This document shows, piece after piece, positions 50,926 to 56,970 of a stretch of DNA of 56,970 bases. The notes below the pieces were generated by a model. The model made no database searches. It was not told the DNA's origin and saw only the letters and a program-made list of their open reading frames with translations. Each line of letters opens with the position of its first letter. The stretch's first letter is position 1. The stretch is from the NCBI GenBank assembly GCA_050300875.1, contig JBNKYL010000089.1, positions 1-56,970 on the forward strand. Direction: 5' to 3'. The DNA comes from CBDCFL01 sp050300875. Lineage in GTDB: Bacteria > Pseudomonadota > Alphaproteobacteria > Rhodobacterales > Rhodobacteraceae. The translations under genes and the position numbers were made by a program.

Positions 50926-51069
50926 CAAACTGCCAGATTTTTTGGTTAACTGCTCGTCTGATGGCCTAGATAACGTGAAGAAGCATTGAACGGACAGAGT
51001 TTTTTTGGTTTTTAGCGACATAATGACCAAAAGCGCCGCGATAGGCGTTCAGGCAAGGACGGCAGGTTA

Positions 51070-51888
51070 ATGGGTTTTCCCGGTACGTGGATGACCGAAT
51101 CCGAAAGCGTGGTTTACCGCGTTGTGCCGAAATGTGCCTGCTCGACTATTGGTCAGATCATGTTTTATTCCGATCACGGCGAGTTTTTTGATGGCGACAT
51201 CCATGACGCCAACAAGGGCCTGCACAAATGGTCGCAGGAAGACAGCCAGACCCGAATAAACACGGTTGTGAAAGGGCATGAAGCCTTCGCATTCACTTGC
51301 GTGCGCAACCCGTACACCCGCATATTGTCATCGTTTTTCGACAAGATCTGCGGGATCCAGCGCAACGGCAAACGCTATCGCGGCAATCTGGTTCCGCTCT
51401 TGATCCAGAAATACGGGATCGAGGTCGGCGACCCGGAGACCGGGTTCGAGTTTGACCAGATCAAATCGTTCCGCCGTTTCCTGCTTTTTGCGCGCGACAC
51501 CATCCGGTTTCGCAAGCCGATGGATCCCGATATTCACTGGTCCGCAATGTCGGGCCATATCTCGACCTTTATCGTCAATGGCGGGCGCTATGACGCGATC
51601 TTCCACACCGAGGCGTTCAATGACGGGATGCAGAAGGTGTTGGACAAGATCCAGACCGCCCATCCTATAGACCTGTCCGACATTCCGCGGTTCAACGAAA
51701 GCGAAGGCCACGGGCCAAAGCGCGCGCATCCTGTCGAAGATTATTTCGACGACCTATCAATGCATCTCGTGCGCGAAATGTACAAACGCGATTTCGACCT
51801 GTTCAAATACGACATTGACGACCCGTCGAACAAGATGCCCTTGGGCGAGGTCGACCTGACCGAAGTGCACGCGAAGCTGGGCGACTAG
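51070..51888 (+). CDS. Sulfotransferase family 2 protein
   Basis: A 272-residue sulfotransferase of the carbohydrate (family 2) type. The PAPS 5'-phosphate loop is YRVVPKCACSTIGQI and the 3'-phosphate site is FTCVRNPYTRILSSFFD. No membrane helix or signal peptide is seen, so it acts in the cytosol, probably on a glycan or glycolipid precursor. It is divergent from the Core-2-type glycosyltransferase. The stop TAG (51886-51888) lies in a 10-base palindrome shared with the stop of the converging aldo/keto reductase. Confidence 0.9.
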   Translation: MGFPGTWMTESESVVYRVVPKCACSTIGQIMFYSDHGEFFDGDIHDANKGLHKWSQEDSQTRINTVVKGHEAFAFTCVRNPYTRILSSFFDKICGIQRNGKRYRGNLVPLLIQKYGIEVGDPETGFEFDQIKSFRRFLLFARDTIRFRKPMDPDIHWSAMSGHISTFIVNGGRYDAIFHTEAFNDGMQKVLDKIQTAHPIDLSDIPRFNESEGHGPKRAHPVEDYFDDLSMHLVREMYKRDFDLFKYDIDDPSNKMPLGEVDLTEVHAKLGD

Positions 51889-51894
51889 GCCTAG
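51885..51894. other. Palindrome shared by two convergent stop codons
   Basis: CTAGGCCTAG is a perfect 10-base palindrome. It contains the TAG of the sulfotransferase (plus strand) and the TAG of the aldo/keto reductase (minus strand), leaving only two bases between them. It is too short to act as a terminator by itself. Confidence 0.9.
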
Positions 51895-52712
51895 ACGTCC
51901 CAGACGGGCACCCAAGCCCCGTTGATCAGGCGCTCGTTGCGGTCCAGGCCGCGGATGCGGGCCATGTCCGCGTCATCAAGTTTTACATCCAACGCGGCAA
52001 AGTTTTCGGCTATGCGATCCCGCTTGGTCGAGGACGGAATGACGATGTGACCTTCGGCCATCAGGAAAGCAAGAGCGACCTGGCCCACGGTTGCATCGTG
52101 CTTGGTACCGATTTCGCCCAAAACCGGATCACCGGCGATCAACCCGCGCGACATCGGTGTATGGGCAGTGAGAGGCACCCCCTTGGACTGACAGTAGTCG
52201 ACGATCGGGCGGTTTTGCAGATAGACATGGATTTCACACTGGTTCGTCATGATCTGGCGGTTGCCGAAGACCTCGATCGCCTCGTCCAGATGCCGTTTGG
52301 TGAAATTCGACACGCCGATATAGTCCATCAAGCCAAGATCGTAGCATTCGGCCAGTTGGCTGGCATAGGCTTCGACCGGGTATTTGTCTTGCGGCGACGG
52401 CCAGTGCAGCAGGATCATATCAACCCTGTCCATGCGCAGCTTGTCGAGCGACTCGCGAACCGAAGGCAGGATTTCGCCCGGCCCGAATTTTTCCGGCGGA
52501 ACTTTGGTGGTCACGAACACCTCGGACCGCAATCCGCTGGCTTCCAGGGCCGCGCCAACTTCGGCTTCGTTGCCATAGCCTTGTGCCGTATCCAGATGGC
52601 GATAGCCCAGATCCAGCGCCGCGGCCACGCAATCGTAGCATTCCTGCCCCTGGCGCTTGAACGTGCCATAGCCCATTTGCGGAATCGGCCCGATCATCGG
52701 TTGGGTGCTCAT
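51891..52712 (-). CDS. Aldo/keto reductase
   Basis: A 273-residue NADPH-dependent carbonyl reductase of the AKR superfamily. The catalytic tetrad is visible: Asp and Tyr in HLDTAQGYGNEAEVG, Lys in FVTTKVPPEKFGP and His in ILLHWPSPQDK. The NADPH-binding motif is VIPSSTKRDRIAENFAAL. The sequence resembles 2,5-diketo-gluconate reductase-like enzymes; the in vivo substrate is unknown. It is divergent from the OsmC gene across 74 bases. Confidence 0.95.
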   Translation of the reverse strand: MSTQPMIGPIPQMGYGTFKRQGQECYDCVAAALDLGYRHLDTAQGYGNEAEVGAALEASGLRSEVFVTTKVPPEKFGPGEILPSVRESLDKLRMDRVDMILLHWPSPQDKYPVEAYASQLAECYDLGLMDYIGVSNFTKRHLDEAIEVFGNRQIMTNQCEIHVYLQNRPIVDYCQSKGVPLTAHTPMSRGLIAGDPVLGEIGTKHDATVGQVALAFLMAEGHIVIPSSTKRDRIAENFAALDVKLDDADMARIRGLDRNERLINGAWVPVWDV

Positions 52713-52786
52713 CTGTGTGCCTCTGCGTTGTGTTGCATGACTGGCTGGCCTATAGCGGCCAAAAAATCTGCGGGAGCATTACGGAT

Positions 52787-53200
52787 ATGGAAGCGCGCGT
52801 CAAATGGGTAGAGGGACGGACCTTTGTCGGGACGTCCGGCACGGGCCATTCCATCGTCTTTGGCAACCCGCATGATGACGGTCCGCGCCCCGGACCCAGC
52901 CCCATGGAACTGCTATTGATCGGAACGGGCGGGTGTTCGACCTATGACGTGATCCATATCCTGGAACGCGGCCGGCAAGAGGTCAGCGACTGCACGGTCG
53001 AGTTGCAGGCAGAACGCGCCGAAACCGACCCAAAGGTGTTTACCAAGGTTCACATGGTCTTCACCGTGACAGGTGTCGGGCTTGATCCGAAGAAAGTCGA
53101 TCGTGCCGTGAACCTGTCGGTGGAAAAGTACTGTTCCGCATCGGCAATTCTTGGTGCTCTGGCCACGATAACTCATGAAGTCATCGTTAAGAATTCTTAA
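52787..53200 (+). CDS. OsmC/Ohr-family protein
   Basis: A 137-residue OsmC-like protein. The two redox Cys residues are in TGGCSTYDVIHIL and VEKYCSASAILGA, the latter a family signature. Members reduce organic peroxides with lipoyl or thioredoxin-type donors. It belongs to the shorter YhfA-like branch rather than Ohr proper. The ATG at 52787 follows CGGGAGCATTACGG; a longer frame from 52715 has no homology. An 81-base AT-rich gap follows before the diguanylate cyclase. Confidence 0.92.
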   Translation: MEARVKWVEGRTFVGTSGTGHSIVFGNPHDDGPRPGPSPMELLLIGTGGCSTYDVIHILERGRQEVSDCTVELQAERAETDPKVFTKVHMVFTVTGVGLDPKKVDRAVNLSVEKYCSASAILGALATITHEVIVKNS

Positions 53201-53281
53201 CAATTCGGTCTGACCGCGGAAGATATTAACTACACGTTAACCTTTTCGGCGCAGCGTGACCGCGCGATCCCAGAGAGTGTT

Positions 53282-54727
53282 TTGCGTTGTGCCAACTTGC
53301 CGTGGACAGACTTAGTGAACAGGCGGCCGGACATCCAGTTCATCGGCGCAGCCTTGGCATGTGCACTCGTAGGGCTCTCGGTCAATCTGTGGCAAACGCT
53401 ATTTGAACCGGCCGTTGCTGCCGCAACTGCACAGACTCACCCATTATCCGCGTTCATGATCGCAATCATGTGCCTCGCAATGTTCATACGTGACCCGTCG
53501 CGGTTCGGCCTGCGCTTGGCACTCTTGTTGCTTGTGCTGGTCGCTGGCATCACAGCAATCGTCCCAAGCGCCGAACAGACCCCTGCCGACAGCTTCTATC
53601 GGCTGACCATGGGCGGATATTTTTCTGGGGAATTGAGCCGGGATACGGCAGCGTTTTCAATGGTTTTCGCGCTTGCGCTCTTGTGGGCCGACTATGTGCC
53701 TTCACACAGGCGGATTGCGGTCATCGGTGTCGTTTCCATCGTCGTTTTCCAGATCGTACAAAAGGCTTTTGCCCTTGATCTGCTTGGGCAGGGTCTGGCC
53801 ATATCGACGATGGCCGCGATGGTTTGCCTGGCCCTGGCGATCCTGACGGAAATTCTCGGGACCCAAGTGATAAGGCTTCCCAGTTTGGGTGACAGACTTG
53901 GCCAGTTGACCTTTGCAATGCTCCTGGCCAGCTTGGTCGTGCCCTTGTCATTTGAGCTGCTCATCGAAGGGCGAACGGAAAGTGCCCCCTTGAACTTCAA
54001 ACGGGCCGCCGTGACTACGGCGATCATCATCCTGTTCGGTGCGTTTTCACTTACCATCATTCGGCTGCTTCGCCGTGTTCAGGAACAGGAAGTCCGCGTC
54101 CGGGTTGCCGAAAATATTGCGCGCCATGATCTTTTGACCGGCGCTTTGTCGCGACGCGGCGTGTATCAGTGGTTGCGGCAGGAAAGGGCCCATTCGCATG
54201 TTGCAGCAGATCGTATGGCTTTGCTTTTGACCGATCTGGACGACTTCAAGGAGATCAACGACGCATATGGTCATCCGGTCGGTGACCGCATCCTTCGCGA
54301 AACGGCAAAGGCGTTCCTGCAGGTTGCCCCGCGTCACACCGTGCTATCACGTTGGGGCGGTGATGAATTTCTGGCGCTGGTTCCTTTTGCTGGCCCATGT
54401 GAAATACGCCGCCTTCATTCCGGTTTGCAGGCGCGCTTGGAAAACCTGGTCGCGTCGCCGGGTCACCCCGCGCAAATTACGACGACGATGGGCGTTGTGG
54501 CCTTTGACTGGCCTGTCGCACCGTCTGAATTCCAGACACATCTGTCGCGCGCCGATGAACTGTTGTACGCGGCCAAACGTGGTGGCCGCGGGCGGCTGGT
54601 CCTTTGTCCGACCTTGCTTGAAGACGAAAACGGCTCCCTGCCTGAACGCGAAAGCAGTTGGGGCGGCGCATCGCAGCAACCCGGCTTCGCAGAAGACAGG
54701 CCCAAAAAACTGGACGGGCAGGGGTGA
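53282..54727 (+). CDS. Membrane-bound diguanylate cyclase (GGDEF)
   Basis: A 481-residue protein. About seven or eight membrane helices fill residues ~20-265 (for example LRLALLLLVLVAGITAIVPS and VTTAIIILFGAFSLTIIRLL). The GGDEF domain (about residues 280-445) includes HDLLTGALSRRGVYQWL, LLTDLDDFKEINDAYGHPVG and the intact active-site loop SRWGGDEFL, so it should make c-di-GMP from two GTP. The RxxD inhibitory site is not conserved (PRHT). No EAL domain is present. The start is unclear: TTG at 53282 after AGAGAG, or GTG at 53315 after GGACAG. Confidence 0.9.
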   Translation: MRCANLPWTDLVNRRPDIQFIGAALACALVGLSVNLWQTLFEPAVAAATAQTHPLSAFMIAIMCLAMFIRDPSRFGLRLALLLLVLVAGITAIVPSAEQTPADSFYRLTMGGYFSGELSRDTAAFSMVFALALLWADYVPSHRRIAVIGVVSIVVFQIVQKAFALDLLGQGLAISTMAAMVCLALAILTEILGTQVIRLPSLGDRLGQLTFAMLLASLVVPLSFELLIEGRTESAPLNFKRAAVTTAIIILFGAFSLTIIRLLRRVQEQEVRVRVAENIARHDLLTGALSRRGVYQWLRQERAHSHVAADRMALLLTDLDDFKEINDAYGHPVGDRILRETAKAFLQVAPRHTVLSRWGGDEFLALVPFAGPCEIRRLHSGLQARLENLVASPGHPAQITTTMGVVAFDWPVAPSEFQTHLSRADELLYAAKRGGRGRLVLCPTLLEDENGSLPERESSWGGASQQPGFAEDRPKKLDGQG

Positions 54728-54734
54728 CGACCCT

Positions 54735-55763
54735 TTAGCCGCGCACCGCCTCGATCATCCGTGTCACGTTATCAGGGTCGGCATCGGGCGTGATCCCGTG
54801 GCCAAGATTGAAGATGTGCGCGCCGTCCCGGAAAGCATCGACGATACGCCGGGTTTCGTCGATCAGGGCCTGCCCGCCCGATACCAACAGCGAAGGTTTC
54901 AGGTTGCCCTGCACGCATCCGTCGATCTGAACGTGCTTTGCCGCCCAGTCAGCGGAAACCGAATTGTCGATCGCCACGCAATCCGCGCCGGTGGCCTTGG
55001 CAAATCCGACATAATTGTCGCCTGCTTCACGCGGAAAGGCGATGACCGGAATGCCCGGGTGCCTGGCTTTCAAGGCGGCAATGATGCGCTGTGCAGGTGC
55101 CAAGGCAAAATCGGCAAAATCGGCACCTTTTAGTGAACCCGCCCAACTGTCGAAAAGTTTCACGACCTCGGCGCCGGCGTCGATCTGGGCAGAAAGGTAT
55201 TCAATGGTTGCCTCTTCGATCCGTGCCATCAGCGCTTCGAAAACGGGACGACTGCTGTCTTTCAGGGCATGGGCCGGGCCCTGATCAGGTGTGCCGCGGC
55301 CCGCGATCATGTAGGTTGCAACCGTCCACGGCATGCCGGCAAAGCCGATCAAGGTCGTTTCCTTTGGCAGCTCCGCAGACAGGATGCGCACGGTTTCATA
55401 AATGGGGGCCAGTGTTTCGTGGATGTCCGCTACAGGTTTCAGTGCATCGACGCCGGTCCGGTCGGTTATGGTGGACAGTCGCGGGCCTTCGCCAGTTACA
55501 AACCACAAATCCGCCCCCAGAGCCTGTGGCACCAACAAGATGTCCGCAAACAGAATCGCGGCATCAAATCCGTAACGGCGGATAGGCTGCAATGTCACTT
55601 CGGCGGCCAGCTCCGGGGTATAGCAAAGGGACAGGAAATCGCCCGCCTTGGCGCGCGTCGCGCGGTATTCGGGCAGGTATCGCCCGGCTTGCCGCATCAT
55701 CCAGATCGGGGGCGTCGCCTGTGTTTCACCGGCCAATGCTTTCAGGATGGTTTTCTGCGCCAC
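54735..55763 (-). CDS. hemE: Uroporphyrinogen decarboxylase
   Basis: A 342-residue enzyme removing four acetate carboxyls from uroporphyrinogen III to give coproporphyrinogen III in heme and bacteriochlorophyll synthesis. The signature PPIWMMRQAGRYLPEYR is near the N-terminus, and FAGMPWTVATYMIAGRG and LFDSWAGSLKGADFADFA are conserved. The start is a GTG at 55763 (VAQKTILKAL) with GAAGGGG upstream; the frame is open further to 56129 but that part is antisense to hemC. Divergent from hemC, 106 bases away, so the two heme genes may share regulation. Confidence 0.96.
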   Translation of the reverse strand: MAQKTILKALAGETQATPPIWMMRQAGRYLPEYRATRAKAGDFLSLCYTPELAAEVTLQPIRRYGFDAAILFADILLVPQALGADLWFVTGEGPRLSTITDRTGVDALKPVADIHETLAPIYETVRILSAELPKETTLIGFAGMPWTVATYMIAGRGTPDQGPAHALKDSSRPVFEALMARIEEATIEYLSAQIDAGAEVVKLFDSWAGSLKGADFADFALAPAQRIIAALKARHPGIPVIAFPREAGDNYVGFAKATGADCVAIDNSVSADWAAKHVQIDGCVQGNLKPSLLVSGGQALIDETRRIVDAFRDGAHIFNLGHGITPDADPDNVTRMIEAVRG

Positions 55764-55793
55764 GATCAACGACCCCTTCTTTGACGTTCCGCC

Positions 55794-55822
55794 TAAGTCC
55801 CGTCCCGGGAACATTTTGTCAA
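55794..55822 (-). promoter_or_regulatory. Candidate sigma-70-type promoter of hemE
   Basis: On the minus strand TTGACA (55822-55817) is a perfect -35 box. Seventeen bases further GACTTA (55799-55794) is a weak -10 match. The GTG start of hemE lies 31 bases downstream. The region 55764-55869 must also hold the hemC promoter. Only the -35 match is strong. Confidence 0.35.
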
Positions 55823-55869
55823 CCATGCCCCCATTGCGCGGCCCAAATGCCGCAAGTATGGAAGGCACC

Positions 55870-56904
55870 ATGACGACGCCTCTTCCGACCCCCGACACGC
55901 CCCTGAAGATCGGCACCCGCGGTTCGCCGCTTGCGCTGGCGCAGGCCCATGAAACCCGCGACCGGCTGATCGCCGCACATGGGCTTGAAGCGGGCGCGCT
56001 GGAAATCGTGGTGATCCGTACGACAGGTGACGACGCCGCGCTGATCGCTGCCGACCGTCCTTTGAAAGAGATCGGCAACAAGGGCCTGTTCACCAAGGAA
56101 ATCGAAGAGGCGCTCTTGTCCGGCGGCATCGATATCGCCGTGCATTCGATGAAAGATATGCCGGTCGCTCAACCTGACGGGTTGCTGTTGGATTGCTTCC
56201 TGCCGCGCGAGGATGTGCGTGATGCCTTTGTTTCGGCGCGGCACAAGGGGATCGACGACCTGCCCGAAGGCGCTGTTGTCGGCACGTCCAGCCTGCGGCG
56301 TCGGGCGCAACTGTTGAACCGGCGGCCCGACCTGACCGTGGTTGAATTTCGCGGCAACGTGCAGACACGCCTAAAGAAACTGGATGACGGTGCGGCCGAA
56401 GCGACCTTTCTTGCCATGGCCGGATTGCGGCGGCTTGGGCGCGACGACGTGCCGGCGACCCCCATCGACCCGGACGAAATGCTGCCCGCCGTCGCGCAGG
56501 GGGCCATCGGCATAGAACGGCGCGCCGAAGATGCGCGCGTGCGGGACCTGCTGGCTGCGATCCATCACGCGCCGACCGGGCTGCGGCTGGCGGCGGAACG
56601 GGCTTTCCTTGCTGCATTGGACGGGTCTTGCCAGACGCCGATTGGCGGGTTGGCTGAACTGATCGGTGACAAGCTTGTCCTGCGCGGCGAAATCATCAGC
56701 CCCGATGGTGCGATCCTGCTTTCCACAGAAGATTTCTGTGCGCCCGAAAATGGTGCGGAAATGGGCCGCCGTCTTGCCGCGCAGTTGCGCGCCGAGGCCG
56801 GGCCGGGGTTTCCCGCCACGCAGCCGCCCACGCCGGAGCCGATTGGGATGCCGGCCGCCGATGCGCCCCCCAGCGCAGCGATTTCGCCGGCCGTCATCCG
56901 GTAG
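55870..56904 (+). CDS. hemC: Hydroxymethylbilane synthase (porphobilinogen deaminase)
   Basis: A 344-residue enzyme that polymerises four porphobilinogens into hydroxymethylbilane. It opens with LKIGTRGSPLALAQAHETRD. The dipyrromethane-cofactor Cys is in DGSCQTPIGGLAEL, and VGTSSLRRRAQLLNRRPDL and EFRGNVQTRLKKL are conserved. The ATG at 55870 has GGAAGG just upstream; an ATG at 55858 is also possible. The family usually ends near residue 315-320; here a Pro/Ala-rich tail of about 30 residues follows GPGF, and it overlaps a coding region on the other strand. So the true end may be disturbed. Confidence 0.95.
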   Translation: MTTPLPTPDTPLKIGTRGSPLALAQAHETRDRLIAAHGLEAGALEIVVIRTTGDDAALIAADRPLKEIGNKGLFTKEIEEALLSGGIDIAVHSMKDMPVAQPDGLLLDCFLPREDVRDAFVSARHKGIDDLPEGAVVGTSSLRRRAQLLNRRPDLTVVEFRGNVQTRLKKLDDGAAEATFLAMAGLRRLGRDDVPATPIDPDEMLPAVAQGAIGIERRAEDARVRDLLAAIHHAPTGLRLAAERAFLAALDGSCQTPIGGLAELIGDKLVLRGEIISPDGAILLSTEDFCAPENGAEMGRRLAAQLRAEAGPGFPATQPPTPEPIGMPAADAPPSAAISPAVIR

Positions 56905-56970
56905 TCGCGGATCTGAAAACTGCTGATGTATCCACCCTGGGTCTCGTTGCTCTCATCGGCAAACAGGATC
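56565..56970 (-). CDS. C-terminal part of a LamG-like (concanavalin-fold) protein, start outside window
   Basis: A minus-strand frame entering from the right edge reads ILFADESNETQGGYISSFQI, RDYRMTAGEIAALGGASAAG and IPIGSG. That is the typical last strand and tail of LamG-like jelly-roll domains in Rhodobacteraceae exported proteins and phosphoesterases. The family-like part is about 56840-56970. The frame then stays open through the hemC 3' region to a TGA at 56565-56567, and this last ~270 bases looks antisense rather than coding. The real C-terminus, and possibly a lost stop codon, cannot be judged without the upstream sequence. Confidence 0.55.
   Translation of the reverse strand, partial: ILFADESNETQGGYISSFQIRDYRMTAGEIAALGGASAAGIPIGSGVGGCVAGNPGPASARNCAARRRPISAPFSGAQKSSVESRIAPSGLMISPRRTSLSPISSANPPIGVWQDPSNAARKARSAASRSPVGA

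Noticed and set aside
1..56970. CRISPR array, insertion sequence, prophage, integron or attachment site
   Set aside because: I saw no regularly spaced direct repeats, transposase, integrase, phage or cas gene, and no tRNA gene that could serve as an integration site.

Overview
The window reads as a stretch of ordinary, densely packed, high-GC alphaproteobacterial chromosome. It most likely comes from a member of the Rhodobacteraceae (Roseobacter group). The reasons are: a COQ9-family gene beside rpsU; a membrane-anchored class I cytochrome c552; a complex I zf-CHCC protein; a free-standing prephenate dehydratase with ACT domain; a family-specific Hint protein with a jelly-roll-like N-terminus; and FkbM, Core-2 and sulfotransferase genes for surface glycans. 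I see no rRNA or tRNA gene, CRISPR array, insertion sequence, integrase or phage gene. Species-level assignment is not possible from reading alone.

Layout. 1-335: the 3' end of an RNase T2 gene. 344-3529 (minus): four tightly coupled genes (quinone oxidoreductase, COQ9-like, saccharopine-dehydrogenase-like reductase, DUF3052), divergent from rpsU. rpsU carries an apparent one-base deletion near its 3' end and is followed by a terminator and a YghU-type glutathione transferase. 4909-6912 (minus): a chemoreceptor and a small exported protein. 6984-8744: an Lrp regulator divergent from alanine dehydrogenase (ald). 9101-14245 (minus): a class II aldolase and a three-gene DevBCA/MacAB-like exporter. 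14394-18435: an unknown gene, an FkbM methyltransferase, an OmpA lipoprotein and an 18-repeat periplasmic MORN protein.

18598-26677: housekeeping genes (nadE, pgsA, moaD, moaE, a 5'-nucleotidase-like enzyme, nudC, a SRPBCC protein, pheA, membrane cytochrome c). 26880-32634: the yejA-yejB-yejE-yejF peptide importer operon. 32672-39361 (minus): a MoxR/DUF58/DUF4159/GATase-like membrane module whose four genes all overlap by 1-4 bases. 39423-43719: DUF1285, VOC, WYL regulator, crotonase, SET, RluE-type and YdeI genes. 43762-46560: polA.

46755-48687 is the least ordinary part: a Hint-domain protein and a frameshifted gene of unknown family that can be rebuilt from two reading frames. 48693-53200: zinc finger, HIT protein, Core-2-type glycosyltransferase, sulfotransferase, aldo/keto reductase and OsmC protein. 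53282-56970: a diguanylate cyclase, hemE and hemC divergent from each other, and the 3' end of a LamG-like gene that converges on and overlaps hemC.

I did not find a clearly new biological system. The observations most worth a second look are two single-base frameshifts beside AAAA runs (rpsU and 47978-48687), the uncharacterised MoxR-DUF58-DUF4159-GATase module, the chemoreceptor with its small exported partner, the Core-2/sulfotransferase pair, a Glu-to-Gln change at the active site of the RNase T2 fragment, an unexplained 59-codon frame after the MORN gene, and the hemC/LamG overlap.
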